Assembly (NCBI RefSeq): GCF_041146875.1
Contig: NZ_JBFRXP010000011.1
Span: 34,559-98,558, forward strand
DNA length: 64,000 nucleotides
Reading direction: 5' to 3'
From: Igneacidithiobacillus sp041146875
GTDB taxonomy: Bacteria > Pseudomonadota > Gammaproteobacteria > Acidithiobacillales > Acidithiobacillaceae
Shown: one piece after another, positions 1-9,067 of the stretch
How the letters are laid out: every line of letters begins with the position of its first letter
Numbering within the stretch: position 1 is the first letter of the stretch
Notes under the pieces: model-generated
The model's input: only the letters and a program-made list of their open reading frames with translations
What the model was told of the DNA's origin: nothing
Database searches by the model: none
Made by a program: the position numbers and the translations under genes

Positions 1-1
1 C

Positions 2-454
2 TTGCCGGTGGATCGTCCGGTGTATGACATCGGCAGTGGCGCGGGCCTGCCGGGCATCCCCCTGGCGATTGCCCGACCGCAGCAGCGTTTCGTGCTCGTC
101 GAGCCGGCCGGCAAACGGGTGGCGTTTCTGCGCCATGTTCTCGCCCTGCTGGGTTTGGCAGAGCAAGTGCAGGTGCTGGCACAGCGTGCGGAGGAGCTGC
201 CATACGTTGAGCAGATGGTACTGACCAGTCGCGCCACCGCCGAGTTGGCTGAATTTTTACGCATCGTGCACGGCTGCCTTCAACCGGGAATTGCGCTGTT
301 GTTGGCAAAAGGTCCCGCGTGGGCGGAAGAGCTGACTAAGCTGCCTCCTGCTTGGGCAGAGCGCTTCGTTGCCCTGCCATTGTCGGTTCCTGGACAACCG
401 CCGCGCTTTGTCCTCTTCGCTGAGCTCGGCAACGTGGGCTTGCCTAGTCACTAG
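2..454 (+). CDS. rsmG: 16S rRNA (guanine-527-N7)-methyltransferase RsmG, 3' part
   Basis: This is the C-terminal 150 residues of RsmG (GidB), which methylates N7 of G527 in 16S rRNA with S-adenosylmethionine. The frame is open to the left edge, so the N-terminus, about 60 residues judging from the usual length near 210, lies outside the window. The SAM-binding glycine loop is visible at once (DIGSGAGLPGIPLAI), followed by the acidic end of strand 2 (VLVEP) and a typical Rossmann methyltransferase fold. The neighbour order rsmG-parA-parB-atp is the classic arrangement near the replication origin in gammaproteobacteria and relatives, which supports the call. Confidence 0.93.
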   Translation: MPVDRPVYDIGSGAGLPGIPLAIARPQQRFVLVEPAGKRVAFLRHVLALLGLAEQVQVLAQRAEELPYVEQMVLTSRATAELAEFLRIVHGCLQPGIALLLAKGPAWAEELTKLPPAWAERFVALPLSVPGQPPRFVLFAELGNVGLPSH

Positions 455-510
455 TCGGGTCCCGCCGCAATCGGTATCCTTGGAGCGGAAAGTATAGAGA
501 GAGGTAGATA

Positions 511-1266
511 ATGCGGGTTGTGGCCATAGCCAACCAAAAGGGTGGCGTTGGGAAGACCACCACGGCAGTAAATCTGGCTGCGGCCTTGGTGGCGTTGGGC
601 AAACGCGTGCTTCTCGTTGATCTCGATCCCCAAGGCAATGCCAGTACCGGTCTTGGTGCGGAGAAGGGGCGCTGGCCCAATGTCTATCATCTGCTGATGG
701 GTGAAGTGGATCTGCCGGCGACACTGCAAAGCTATGGCGAACTGGCCTTGGTTGCCGCAAGCCCGGATCTGGCAGCTTTGGAATTGGAGCTAGCCGGTCA
801 GGAGGCGCGTGAGCTGCGCCTGCGCAATGCCTTGCAAGGAGTGCAGGACTGGGACTATGTGTTTATTGACTGTCCGCCTTCCCTGGGTTTGCTCACCCTG
901 AATGCCTTGGTCGCCGCCCATCGGGTATTGATCCCCATGCAGTGTGAGTATTTCGCTCTCGAAGGACTAACCCAACTCCTCGATACCCTGCGGCGAGTGC
1001 GGGCACAGTTGCATCCAGGTCTGGAAGTTGATGGGCTCTTGCGCACCATGTTTGATGCGCGCAACCGCCTCACGGCCGAGGTCAGCGGGGAGTTGGAGCG
1101 ACATTTTCCCGAGCGCTTATACAATGTCATCGTTCCGCGAAACGTGCGCCTCGCCGAGGCACCCAGTTTTGGCCGCCCGGCCATCGACTACGACCCGCAG
1201 TGCGCGGGCGCCGAGGCCTATCGCCTATTGGCACAAGAGTTTTTGCAACGTGAGCAACGTCCATGA
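511..1266 (+). CDS. parA: Chromosome partitioning ATPase ParA (Soj)
   Basis: ParA is a deviant-Walker ATPase that binds DNA non-specifically when ATP-bound and moves ParB-parS complexes to segregate origins. The deviant Walker A motif KGGVGKTTT occupies residues 10-18. The second motif (LLVDLDPQGN) and the Walker B region (YVFIDCPPS) follow, and the 251-residue length is normal for the chromosomal Soj type without an N-terminal helix-turn-helix. The ATG start has a purine-rich stretch upstream. The 3' end overlaps parB by 4 bases (ATGA), so translation is probably coupled. Confidence 0.96.
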   Translation: MRVVAIANQKGGVGKTTTAVNLAAALVALGKRVLLVDLDPQGNASTGLGAEKGRWPNVYHLLMGEVDLPATLQSYGELALVAASPDLAALELELAGQEARELRLRNALQGVQDWDYVFIDCPPSLGLLTLNALVAAHRVLIPMQCEYFALEGLTQLLDTLRRVRAQLHPGLEVDGLLRTMFDARNRLTAEVSGELERHFPERLYNVIVPRNVRLAEAPSFGRPAIDYDPQCAGAEAYRLLAQEFLQREQRP

Positions 1267-2120
1267 GTAAAAAACCCGCCGCTTTGGGGCGCGGTCTCGA
1301 TGCCTTGTTTGCCGGCAACCGCGAGACCAGCACCTTGCGTAACCTACCCCTCGATCTGGTGCATCCCGGCGCACAGCAGGCGCGCAAGCATTTTGACGAG
1401 GCGTCTCTCGCCGAATTGGCCGAATCTATCCGCGCGGAAGGCGTGTTGCAACCGATTCTCGTGCGTGCCGAGATGGGCGGGACGTATGAGTTGCTGGCGG
1501 GAGAGCGACGCTGGCGGGCAGCGCAACTGGCTGGCTTGCGCGAAATCCCTGCTCTGATCCGCGAGGCTTCGAAACAGCAGGCCCTGGTGATCGGTATCAT
1601 CGAGAACATCCAACGCCAGGATCTTGATCCTTTAGAAGAAGCAACGGCGCTGCAGCGCTTGTTGGCAGAGTTCCAGCTCAGCCATGAGGAGCTTGCCCAG
1701 GCTCTGGGGCGGTCGCGGGCCGCTGTCAGTAATCAACTGCGTCTGTTGCGCCTCGACGCGTCTTTAGCGCCCCAGCTGGCCTCTGGTGCCCTCACCGCTG
1801 GCCATGCGCGGGCGTTGTTACCTTTGCCAGCAGCAGCACAGCGCCAGGTGGCGGCGGAGATCATTGCTGGCGACCTGAACGTGCGCCAGGCCGAGCGCTT
1901 GGTGCAACGCCGGCAAGAGCGAGAAGACCACAAACTTGCAGAAATAGACCCCAACCTTACTGCCTTTCAGGAACAGCTGGAAAAAGAGCTCGGCTTGCCA
2001 GCCCGTATTTCCTTGCGCGGCGAAGCGGGAGAGTTGCGCATTCGTTGGCGCAATGCGGGCGAGGCTGCCGTGCTCTGGCAGCGTTTGGGCTTGACCGAAG
2101 ACCCAGAGTCCCTCTCTTGA
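1263..2120 (+). CDS. parB: Chromosome partitioning protein ParB (Spo0J)
   Basis: ParB is the CTP-dependent clamp that loads at parS and spreads along the origin region. The N-terminal ParA-stimulating motif LGRGLDALF is at residues 8-16. The CTP-binding boxes are intact: GERRWRAA at 80-87 and ENIQRQDLDPLE at about 114-125. A helix-turn-helix for parS follows at about 140-170 (EELAQALGRSRAAVSNQL), and the C-terminal 50 residues form the dimer domain. I looked by eye for a parS 16-mer palindrome in this part of the window and did not find one. Confidence 0.95.
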   Translation: MSKKPAALGRGLDALFAGNRETSTLRNLPLDLVHPGAQQARKHFDEASLAELAESIRAEGVLQPILVRAEMGGTYELLAGERRWRAAQLAGLREIPALIREASKQQALVIGIIENIQRQDLDPLEEATALQRLLAEFQLSHEELAQALGRSRAAVSNQLRLLRLDASLAPQLASGALTAGHARALLPLPAAAQRQVAAEIIAGDLNVRQAERLVQRRQEREDHKLAEIDPNLTAFQEQLEKELGLPARISLRGEAGELRIRWRNAGEAAVLWQRLGLTEDPESLS

Positions 2121-2160
2121 CCTCGCTCGACGGCCTGTTTAGACTCCCTGCCAATTTGCG

Positions 2161-2568
2161 GTGAGGCCGATGCCCGAAAAATCATCATCAACGGCCTCCT
2201 GGGCATTATCGGCCTATGTGGGCCGGGTTGCCGCGTGGGTCTTGGTGTTGGCGCTGCTCGTCGCTGCCATCTGTGTATGGCGCTGGAACGAGCGAGAAGC
2301 TTGGGCCATTCTCTACGCCGCCGGTTTGAGCGTCATCAATATGCTCATCTTGGGAAGTCGCCTCTTGGCGCTCCCCGCTGCACCTGCGGTCGCGGCCAAG
2401 CGACTCGGTGGAGCGGTGCTGCAGCGCTGGGTCTTCACCATTGTGGCATTGTTGTTGGCAGTAGCCTGGTTACATCTGCCGGTCCCCGGTTTGGTAATCG
2501 GCTTCTTGCTCGCACACTTTGTATACTTAGGCTTCATGTTGCGGGAACGCAGCAGGAAAAGGAGATGA
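2161..2568 (+). CDS. atpI: ATP synthase protein I (AtpI), assembly factor
   Basis: This small four-helix membrane protein belongs to the AtpI (UncI) family, which assists assembly of the c-ring and sits at the head of many atp operons. Four hydrophobic segments are visible (roughly residues 20-40, 50-70, 83-103 and 108-125), and the C-terminus is strongly basic (RERSRKRR). The GTG at the first codon has no good ribosome-binding site. The ATG nine bases later, with GAGG close upstream, is an equally likely start. It lies 40 bases after parB and 3 bases before atpB, so it probably opens the atp transcription unit or is read through from parB. Confidence 0.85.
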   Translation: MRPMPEKSSSTASWALSAYVGRVAAWVLVLALLVAAICVWRWNEREAWAILYAAGLSVINMLILGSRLLALPAAPAVAAKRLGGAVLQRWVFTIVALLLAVAWLHLPVPGLVIGFLLAHFVYLGFMLRERSRKRR

Positions 2569-2571
2569 AAC

Positions 2572-3321
2572 GTGGCATCTGGCGACATCGCCCACCACCT
2601 GACCAACTGGACTGCTGGTCAGGGCTTCTGGACCTTTGATCTCGATACTATTGTTGTCGGCTGGGTACTGGCCGCCATTTTGGTAATTACCGCCATGGTT
2701 GTTGGCGCTCGCCTGCAACATGGAGCACCGGCGGGTATGCAGTCTTGGCTCGAAGGTACTGTAGAGTTCATCGACAAGCTAGTTACCGACAGTTTTCCTG
2801 TCCGCGATCCCCTGATTGCGCCGGTAGCGCTAACGGTATTTATGTGGATTCTGCTGATGAATAGCATGGACGTGCTCCCCGCTTACTTGCCTGGCGTAGT
2901 GGCTGGCTGGTTTGGCCTTGAGCACTTCCGTATCACGCCAACGGTAAATCTGAACACTACCTTTGCTGTAGCGCTGACGGTATTCGGGCTGATGATTTTT
3001 ACCAGCTTGCGGGTGAAAGGCTTTGCCTATTTTAAGACCTATCTCACCCATCCCTTCGGCAAATATCTCTGGCCGATCAATATCGTCATGACGGCGATCG
3101 AAGAGATAACCAAGCCTCTCAGCCTTGGCCTGCGACTCTTCGGTAACATGTTTGCTGGCGAGCTGGTATTTTTGCTCTTGGCGTTGTTGCCCTGGTGGGG
3201 AACGTTGATCATGGGCGAGGTTTGGTCACTATTTGAGTCACTTATCATCATGTTACAGGCGTTCATCTTTACCGTGCTCACGGTGGTGTACCTGGGCATG
3301 GCCAATATGCAGGATCACTAA
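2572..3321 (+). CDS. atpB: F1Fo ATP synthase subunit a
   Basis: Subunit a forms the two proton half-channels of the Fo motor next to the c-ring. The essential arginine is seen in the conserved helix LGLRLFGNMFAGE, and there are five or more membrane helices in 249 residues. Translation starts at GTG with a strong AAGGAGA site. It is the first structural gene of the complete, canonically ordered operon atpB-E-F-H-A-G-D-C. In an acidophile this complex works against a very large inward pH gradient, so its proton path is under particular selection, but I see no unusual replacement of key residues. Confidence 0.96.
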   Translation: MASGDIAHHLTNWTAGQGFWTFDLDTIVVGWVLAAILVITAMVVGARLQHGAPAGMQSWLEGTVEFIDKLVTDSFPVRDPLIAPVALTVFMWILLMNSMDVLPAYLPGVVAGWFGLEHFRITPTVNLNTTFAVALTVFGLMIFTSLRVKGFAYFKTYLTHPFGKYLWPINIVMTAIEEITKPLSLGLRLFGNMFAGELVFLLLALLPWWGTLIMGEVWSLFESLIIMLQAFIFTVLTVVYLGMANMQDH

Positions 3322-3356
3322 TTCTTCTTTTACTTTGACTTTCAAGGAGTCTGAAC

Positions 3357-3611
3357 ATGGACGCACATACCATTATCGTTGCAGCGACTGCCATTGCCGT
3401 CGGTATCATTTTTGGCGCCGCCGGCCTGGGTTCCGCAATTGGCTGGGGCTTGATCACCTCCAAGACCATCGAGGGCATCACCCGGCAGCCAGAAATGCGC
3501 CCACAGTTGTTGGTTAATACCTTTATCTTTGCTGGTTTGATGGAATCTTTCCCCTTCATCATTCTCGCTTTTGGTTTCTGGTTCCTCTTCGCCAACCCCT
3601 TCGTCGGCTGA
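3357..3611 (+). CDS. atpE: F1Fo ATP synthase subunit c
   Basis: This is the 84-residue hairpin that makes the rotating c-ring. Helix 1 carries the small-residue packing motif (GLGSAIGWGL, residues 23-32), the polar loop is RQPE at 43-46, and helix 2 carries the proton-binding carboxylate Glu63 (FAGLMESFPF). Glu instead of the E. coli Asp61 at this site is common. No Na+-binding signature (Gln in helix 1 with an ES/ET motif) is complete, so proton coupling is expected. It has a good AAGGAG site and lies between atpB and atpF. Confidence 0.96.
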   Translation: MDAHTIIVAATAIAVGIIFGAAGLGSAIGWGLITSKTIEGITRQPEMRPQLLVNTFIFAGLMESFPFIILAFGFWFLFANPFVG

Positions 3612-3655
3612 TGCCCCTGGCTGGGTAAACCGGCCTCCGTGCAAGAGAGGACATC

Positions 3656-4135
3656 ATGAATCCAGTAAGTATCAATGGAACGCTGATTATCCAGCTGATC
3701 ACCTTCGTGATCCTGGTGATCTTGCTCTACAAGTATCTTTACGGCCCGTTGCGCCGAGTAATGGATGATCGTTCGACAAAGATCGCTGATGGACTGGCGG
3801 CTGCCGAACGTGGTCAGGAAGAGCTCGATTTGGCGCAGAAGCGCGCAGCAGAAATCCTGCGGGAAGCCAAAGAAAAAGCGGGTGAAATCATCTCCCTGGC
3901 CGAGCGGCGCGGGATCGAGATGCGCGAGGAGGCCCAGGTCAAGGCGCGCGAAGAGGCGGATCGCATTCTTGCCGGTGCGCGTGCCGAGATCGAGGTGGAA
4001 GGCAATCGAGCGCGGGAGCAGTTGCGCGGTGAGGTAGTGCGTCTGGTCATCGACGGCTCGCAGCAGATCCTGCATCGTGAAATCAACGCTGACAATCATC
4101 GCGACATCGTCGATCGTATGGTTGCGCAGCTCTGA
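3656..4135 (+). CDS. atpF: F1Fo ATP synthase subunit b
   Basis: Subunit b is the peripheral stalk. One N-terminal membrane helix (about residues 8-28, rich in I/L/V) is followed by a long, highly charged helical region full of Glu, Arg, Lys and Ala that forms the right-handed dimeric coiled coil contacting the delta subunit. The 159 residues match the bacterial norm of about 156. There is a single b gene, so a homodimer is expected rather than the b/b' pair of phototrophs. Confidence 0.95.
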   Translation: MNPVSINGTLIIQLITFVILVILLYKYLYGPLRRVMDDRSTKIADGLAAAERGQEELDLAQKRAAEILREAKEKAGEIISLAERRGIEMREEAQVKAREEADRILAGARAEIEVEGNRAREQLRGEVVRLVIDGSQQILHREINADNHRDIVDRMVAQL

Positions 4136-4146
4136 CGGAGGCGTCG

Positions 4147-4686
4147 ATGTCAGATTTCAACACGTTGGCACGCCCCTACGCCGAAGCCCTGTTTGAGATG
4201 GCGGCGGCGAGCGCGTCCACGCAAGCTTGGGACGATGCGCTGCAGGCGTTGGCCTCCTGGGTGCAGGATGCAGATGCACGTGCCTTTCTCGCGGATCCCG
4301 AGCGAACCGATGCGGATAAGGCTGCTCTGCTTGGCGGGATCCCGGTAGCGGTAGATGCCGAGGCCTGGACGCGCTTCGTGCACCTGCTCATCGACAACGA
4401 GCGTTGGCCGCTCGCCAGTGAGATCGCCGAGCTTTTCCGCGATGCCCTGCGGCGTGCCAAGGGTGAACTTGACGTTCTGGTCACCAGTGCGTTCACGCTG
4501 GACGATAGTCAGAAAGCCGCTGTGATAGCGGCGATGGAACGACGTCATCCAGGAATGCAGGTTACTATGCGCGAGGCCATCGACCCGGATCTGTTGGGGG
4601 GAGTGGTAGTACGAGCTGGTGACGAATCCATTGACGCATCCGTGCGCGGTCAGCTAGAGCAGCTGGCGCAAAATCTTCGCAATTGA
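4147..4686 (+). CDS. atpH: F1Fo ATP synthase subunit delta
   Basis: Subunit delta (the OSCP homologue) joins the top of F1 to the b-subunit stalk. The N-terminal helical domain begins with the family pattern LARPYAEALFEMA. The C-terminal part contains the conserved DPDLLGGVVVRAGDESIDAS stretch. Its length of 179 is usual. It lies 11 bases after atpF and 14 before atpA. Confidence 0.95.
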   Translation: MSDFNTLARPYAEALFEMAAASASTQAWDDALQALASWVQDADARAFLADPERTDADKAALLGGIPVAVDAEAWTRFVHLLIDNERWPLASEIAELFRDALRRAKGELDVLVTSAFTLDDSQKAAVIAAMERRHPGMQVTMREAIDPDLLGGVVVRAGDESIDASVRGQLEQLAQNLRN

Positions 4687-4700
4687 ATTGAGGGAATGGC

Positions 4701-6245
4701 ATGCAACAACTGAATCCTTCGGAAATCAGTGACCTGATCCGCACGCGGATAGCGGGTTTCGAGGGGCGGGTAGAGACCCGCTCGCAAGGAACAATTACCA
4801 GCCTGAGCGACGGTATCCTCCGTATTCATGGCTTGGAAGAAGTCATGTACGGCGAAATGCTGGAGCTGCCGGGCGGCAAGTACGCTTTGGCATTGAACCT
4901 GGAGCGCGATAATGTCGGCGCAGTGGTACTCGGCGAATTTTCCGGCCTGGAAGAGGGCGGTGTCGTCAAATGTACCGGCAAGGTCATGCAGGTTCCGATC
5001 GGTAAGGGTCTCTTGGGCCGAGTGGTCAACTCTCTCGGTCAGCCCTTGGATGGTAAGGGGCCGGTGGAAGCAGAGGCCTATGACGTCCTCGAAAAGATCG
5101 CCCCTGGCGTCATCGAGCGGCAGAGTGTCGACGAGCCAATGCAGACGGGTATCAAGGCCATCGACGCGATGGTTCCAGTTGGGCGGGGTCAGCGTGAGTT
5201 GATCATCGGTGATCGGCAGACCGGCAAGACCGCCGTTGCTGTTGACGCCATTCTCAACCAGAAGGGCCAGAACGTTTTCTGCGTCTATGTCGCCGTTGGC
5301 CAGAAGGCCTCCACGGTGGCGAGCGTGGTACGCAAGCTCGAAGAATATGGTGCGATGGAGTACACCATTGTGGTGGCAGCCAATGCCTCGGATTCTGCGG
5401 CGATGCAATATCTGGCACCATACGCCGGTTGCACGATGGGCGAATATTTCCGCGATCGCGGCATGGACGCCCTGATCATCTATGACGATCTGACCAAGCA
5501 GGCGTGGGCCTACCGCCAGATCTCCCTATTGTTGCGGCGCCCTCCCGGCCGTGAAGCGTACCCCGGCGATGTCTTCTATTTGCACTCCCGCCTTTTGGAG
5601 CGGGCAGCGCGTGTCAATGCCGACTTCGTTGCGCAAAAGACCAATGGCGCAGTCCAGGGCAAGACCGGCTCCTTGACTGCACTGCCGATCATCGAGACCC
5701 AGGCCGGTGACGTCTCCGCCTTCGTGCCAACCAACGTGATTTCCATCACCGATGGCCAGATCTATCTGGAGTCCGATCTCTTTAACTCGGGTATCCGCCC
5801 GGCCATCAATGCCGGTCTTTCGGTATCTCGTGTAGGTGGCGCGGCGCAGACCAAGGTCATCAAGAAATTGGGCGGTGGTATTCGTCTGGATCTGGCGCAG
5901 TACCGGGAGCTAGCGGCTTTTGCGCAGTTCGCCTCGGATTTGGATGAAATCACCCGCAAGCAGATAGAGCGCGGTAAGCGCGTTACGGAACTGTTGAAGC
6001 AGGATCAGTTCTCGCCGATGTCTGTGGCGGAGCAATCGATTTCCCTCTTCGCGGCCAGCAGTGGCGCGTTGGATGACGTGGAAGTGGCCAAGGTCCGGCC
6101 CTTTGAGAAGGCGTTACTTGCCTACATGCACTCCAACCATCAGGCGACGGTTGATGCCCTGAATGAAAAGAAGGCGTTGACGGACGAGATCAAGGCCGAA
6201 CTGGATGCGGCATTGAAGCAGTTCAAGTCCACGGCGAGCTACTAA
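4701..6245 (+). CDS. atpA: F1Fo ATP synthase subunit alpha
   Basis: Alpha is the regulatory nucleotide-binding subunit of the alpha3beta3 hexamer and supplies the arginine finger. The Walker A motif GDRQTGKT is at residues 170-177. The Walker B strand (ALIIYDDLTKQAWAYRQ) and the family signature with PAINAGLSVSRVGG are both present. The N-terminus begins with the delta-contacting segment (NPSEISDLIRTRI). Its 514 residues match the standard length of about 513. Confidence 0.97.
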   Translation: MQQLNPSEISDLIRTRIAGFEGRVETRSQGTITSLSDGILRIHGLEEVMYGEMLELPGGKYALALNLERDNVGAVVLGEFSGLEEGGVVKCTGKVMQVPIGKGLLGRVVNSLGQPLDGKGPVEAEAYDVLEKIAPGVIERQSVDEPMQTGIKAIDAMVPVGRGQRELIIGDRQTGKTAVAVDAILNQKGQNVFCVYVAVGQKASTVASVVRKLEEYGAMEYTIVVAANASDSAAMQYLAPYAGCTMGEYFRDRGMDALIIYDDLTKQAWAYRQISLLLRRPPGREAYPGDVFYLHSRLLERAARVNADFVAQKTNGAVQGKTGSLTALPIIETQAGDVSAFVPTNVISITDGQIYLESDLFNSGIRPAINAGLSVSRVGGAAQTKVIKKLGGGIRLDLAQYRELAAFAQFASDLDEITRKQIERGKRVTELLKQDQFSPMSVAEQSISLFAASSGALDDVEVAKVRPFEKALLAYMHSNHQATVDALNEKKALTDEIKAELDAALKQFKSTASY

Positions 6246-6254
6246 GGAACGGCA

Positions 6255-7121
6255 ATGGCAAAGGCGAAGGAAATCAACGCCAAGATCAAGAGCGTAAAAA
6301 ATACGCGCAAGATCACCAAGGCCATGGAAATGGTGGCGGCGAGCAAAATGCGTCGCGCCCAGGAACGGATGGCGGCTTCACGGCCCTACGCGGATAAGAT
6401 TCGGGAAGTGCTTGCGCACGTGGCGCAGGCGCACCCCGAGTATGCACATCCGTTCCTGCAGGATCGCCCCATCAAGCGCGTCGGTTTCTTGTTGGTCAGC
6501 TCTGATCGTGGATTGTGTGGTGCCCTGAATGTCAACGTCCTGCGCATTGTCGTGCAGCAGATGCATGAGCTGCAGGAAAAAGGCATAGAGGTGCAGGTTG
6601 CGGCAATCGGCAACAAGGGTGTTGGTTTCCTCCGCCGCCACGGTGCTCATCTCAGTGCGGAGCTCACCGGCCTTGGCGATCGCCCGGGCTTGGCAGACAT
6701 GGTTGGACCGATTCGGGTGATGACCGAGGCCTATCGCAACGGTGAAATTGATGCGCTGTATCTAATCTCGTCGCGCTTTATCAACACCATGCTCCAGCGG
6801 GCGACCCTGGAGCAGGTCTTGCCGGTAAAAAAACCGGAGGAAAAGACCGTCGTTGCGGGCGAGCGCTGGGATTACATCTATGAGCCCGAAGCGCGGCCGG
6901 TGTTGGATCATTTGTTACAGCGCTATGTTGAGTCGATCATCTACCAAGCGGTAGTGGAGCATTTGGCCTGTGAGCAGAGCGCGCGTATGGTGGCAATGAA
7001 AAATGCCTCGGACAATGCCAAACGGCTTGTGGGCGAGCTGCAGCTAGCCTACAACAAGGCGCGTCAGGCTGCGATTACGCAAGAAATTGCCGAGATCAGT
7101 GCGGGCGCCGCGGCGGTGTAA
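6255..7121 (+). CDS. atpG: F1Fo ATP synthase subunit gamma
   Basis: Gamma is the central rotor shaft. The N-terminal helix contains the conserved segment IKSVKNTRKITKAMEMVAAS and the C-terminal helix ends in RQAAITQEIAEI, the two halves of the coiled coil that turns inside the hexamer. The Rossmann-like middle domain includes SDRGLCGALN. The 288 residues are normal for a proteobacterial gamma without the chloroplast redox insertion. Confidence 0.96.
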   Translation: MAKAKEINAKIKSVKNTRKITKAMEMVAASKMRRAQERMAASRPYADKIREVLAHVAQAHPEYAHPFLQDRPIKRVGFLLVSSDRGLCGALNVNVLRIVVQQMHELQEKGIEVQVAAIGNKGVGFLRRHGAHLSAELTGLGDRPGLADMVGPIRVMTEAYRNGEIDALYLISSRFINTMLQRATLEQVLPVKKPEEKTVVAGERWDYIYEPEARPVLDHLLQRYVESIIYQAVVEHLACEQSARMVAMKNASDNAKRLVGELQLAYNKARQAAITQEIAEISAGAAAV

Positions 7122-7148
7122 ATTTTTGGATTATTGAGGAAGCAGAGC

Positions 7149-8558
7149 ATGAGCGAAGCACAAGTTGCAGAGCAGGCCGTCGGCCACATCGTCCAGGTTA
7201 TTGGGCCGGTCATTGACGTTGCCTTTCCCCGTGGGCAGGTGCCCGAGATCATGGAAGCGATCGTCGTTGAAGATCGCCATCTCACCATTGAGGTGCAGAC
7301 CCAGCTGGGTGACGGTGTGGCGCGTGGTATTGCCATGGGTTCCAGCGAGGGGCTGAAGCGCGGCCTAGCAGTGCGCCGCACGGGCGCCCCGATTACGGTG
7401 CCGGTTGGCCACGAGACGCTCGGACGCATCATGGACGTCCTTGGTGATCCCGTGGACGGCAAGGGTCCTGTTCAGACCCAGGAGCGCAAGGCAATTCATC
7501 GCCCGGCGCCCTCCTTCGATGAGTTGGCGGCGAGCACGGAAGTGCTGGAAACCGGCGTCAAGGTCATTGATCTGGTCTGTCCCTTCGCCAAGGGCGGCAA
7601 GGTCGGTCTCTTCGGTGGTGCTGGTGTAGGCAAGACGGTATTGATGATGGAGTTGATCCGCAACATTGCCATCGAGCACACCGGCTACTCGGTATTCGCC
7701 GGCGTTGGCGAGCGTACCCGTGAGGGCAACGACTTCTACCACGAAATGACCGAGTCGAGCGTGATCGACAAGGTCGCGCTGGTCTACGGACAGATGAACG
7801 AGCCACCCGGCAACCGTCTGCGCGTCGGTCTCACCGGCTTGACCATGGCTGAGCACTTCCGCGACGAAGGCCGTGACATCCTGATGTTCATTGATAACAT
7901 CTTCCGTTATACCTTGGCAGGCACCGAAGTCTCGGCGCTGCTCGGGCGTATGCCTTCGGCGGTGGGTTATCAGCCGACCCTGGCGGAAGAGATGGGCAAG
8001 CTGCAGGAACGTATTACCTCCACCAAGGTGGGTTCCATCACCTCAGTGCAAGCGGTATATGTTCCCGCCGACGACCTTACCGACCCTTCTCCGGCGACCA
8101 CCTTCGCGCACTTGGACGCGACCGTGGTGTTGTCGCGCCAGATTGCCGAGCTCGGTATCTACCCGGCTTTGGACCCCCTGGACTCCTTCAGCCGTCAGTT
8201 GGATCCGCAGATCGTGGGTCAGGAGCATTACGACGTCGCGCGCTCCTGCCAAAAGACCTTGCAGCGCTACAAGGAATTGCAGGACATCATTGCTATTCTC
8301 GGCATGGACGAGCTTTCTGCCGAAGACAAGGTCTTGGTGGGGCGGGCGCGCAAGATTCAGCGCTTCCTCTCGCAGCCCTTCTTCGTGGCCGAAGTCTTCA
8401 CCGGTAGCCCAGGCACGTATGTGTCTCTCAAAGAGACCATCCGCGGCTTCAAGGCAATCGTCGGAGGCGAATATGATCACCTGCCAGAGCAGGCCTTCTA
8501 CATGGTTGGCACCATCGACGAAGCGCTAGCCAAGGCGCAAAAGCTGCAGCAAGGCTGA
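7149..8558 (+). CDS. atpD: F1Fo ATP synthase subunit beta
   Basis: Beta carries the catalytic sites. With the ATG start chosen here (a GAGGAAG site lies about 7 bases upstream; an in-frame TTG 15 bases earlier is less likely) the protein has 469 residues. The Walker A motif GGAGVGKT is at residues 156-163, the catalytic Glu lies in GERTREGND, and the DELSEED-like regulatory acidic loop appears as MDELSAEDK. It is the seventh of eight structural genes, 27 bases after atpG. Confidence 0.97.
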   Translation: MSEAQVAEQAVGHIVQVIGPVIDVAFPRGQVPEIMEAIVVEDRHLTIEVQTQLGDGVARGIAMGSSEGLKRGLAVRRTGAPITVPVGHETLGRIMDVLGDPVDGKGPVQTQERKAIHRPAPSFDELAASTEVLETGVKVIDLVCPFAKGGKVGLFGGAGVGKTVLMMELIRNIAIEHTGYSVFAGVGERTREGNDFYHEMTESSVIDKVALVYGQMNEPPGNRLRVGLTGLTMAEHFRDEGRDILMFIDNIFRYTLAGTEVSALLGRMPSAVGYQPTLAEEMGKLQERITSTKVGSITSVQAVYVPADDLTDPSPATTFAHLDATVVLSRQIAELGIYPALDPLDSFSRQLDPQIVGQEHYDVARSCQKTLQRYKELQDIIAILGMDELSAEDKVLVGRARKIQRFLSQPFFVAEVFTGSPGTYVSLKETIRGFKAIVGGEYDHLPEQAFYMVGTIDEALAKAQKLQQG

Positions 8559-8563
8559 GACGC

Positions 8564-8989
8564 ATGGCTATGACCATTGACGTTCGGGTAGTCAGCGCTG
8601 AGGGCAGTATCTACGAAGGCACCGCAGATATGGTGGTTGCGCCGGGACAGATGGGTGAGCTGGGTATACTGCCCCGGCACGCCCCTTTGCTGACTGGGCT
8701 GCGTCCGGGTGAGCTGCGCATCAAGCAAGGTGCTGAAACGGAGTATCTCTTCGTAAATGGTGGGATCCTCGAAATTCAGCCCGACGTAGTCACGGTTCTG
8801 GCCGATTCGGCAGAGCGTGCTGCCGATATCGACGAGGCCAAAGCTAAGGCGGCGAAAGAGGCCGCCGAGGCGCGCATCGCCAACCAGGCTGACGATCTTG
8901 ATTACGCAGCAGCGCAAGCCGAGCTCATGGAGCAGGTCGCGCGGTTGCGGACCCTGCAGCGGCTGCGTGAACAGGGTGTTCTGCGCTAG
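8564..8989 (+). CDS. atpC: F1Fo ATP synthase subunit epsilon
   Basis: Epsilon contacts gamma and the c-ring and can inhibit ATP hydrolysis through its C-terminal helices. The N-terminal beta-sandwich (residues 1-85, with LGILPRHAPLLTGLRPGELR) and an alanine/glutamate-rich helical hairpin (about 88-140) are both present in 141 residues. It ends the atp cluster: a strong hairpin terminator follows about 30 bases after the stop codon. Confidence 0.95.
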   Translation: MAMTIDVRVVSAEGSIYEGTADMVVAPGQMGELGILPRHAPLLTGLRPGELRIKQGAETEYLFVNGGILEIQPDVVTVLADSAERAADIDEAKAKAAKEAAEARIANQADDLDYAAAQAELMEQVARLRTLQRLREQGVLR

Positions 8990-9019
8990 GGTTCTGTTCC
9001 TCGGTACTACTTCTTGTCC

Positions 9020-9056
9020 AAGGCCCCAACGCATTCGCGTACTGGGGCCTTTATTT
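9020..9056 (+). terminator. Rho-independent terminator after atpC
   Basis: Bases 9020-9028 pair with 9043-9051 (AAGGCCCCA against TGGGGCCTT), and inside the loop ACGC (9029-9032) pairs with GCGT (9037-9040), giving a long two-part stem followed by TATTTT. It lies between atpC and glmU. Only about 12 bases separate the T run from the glmU start, so glmU must be expressed by read-through or from a promoter inside atpC. Confidence 0.85.
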
Positions 9057-9067
9057 TGGAGCGCAGC

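Noticed and set aside
1..2600. A parS site near parA-parB
   Set aside because: I looked by eye for the 16-base palindrome and found none in this stretch; a computed search of the whole window would be needed to exclude it.
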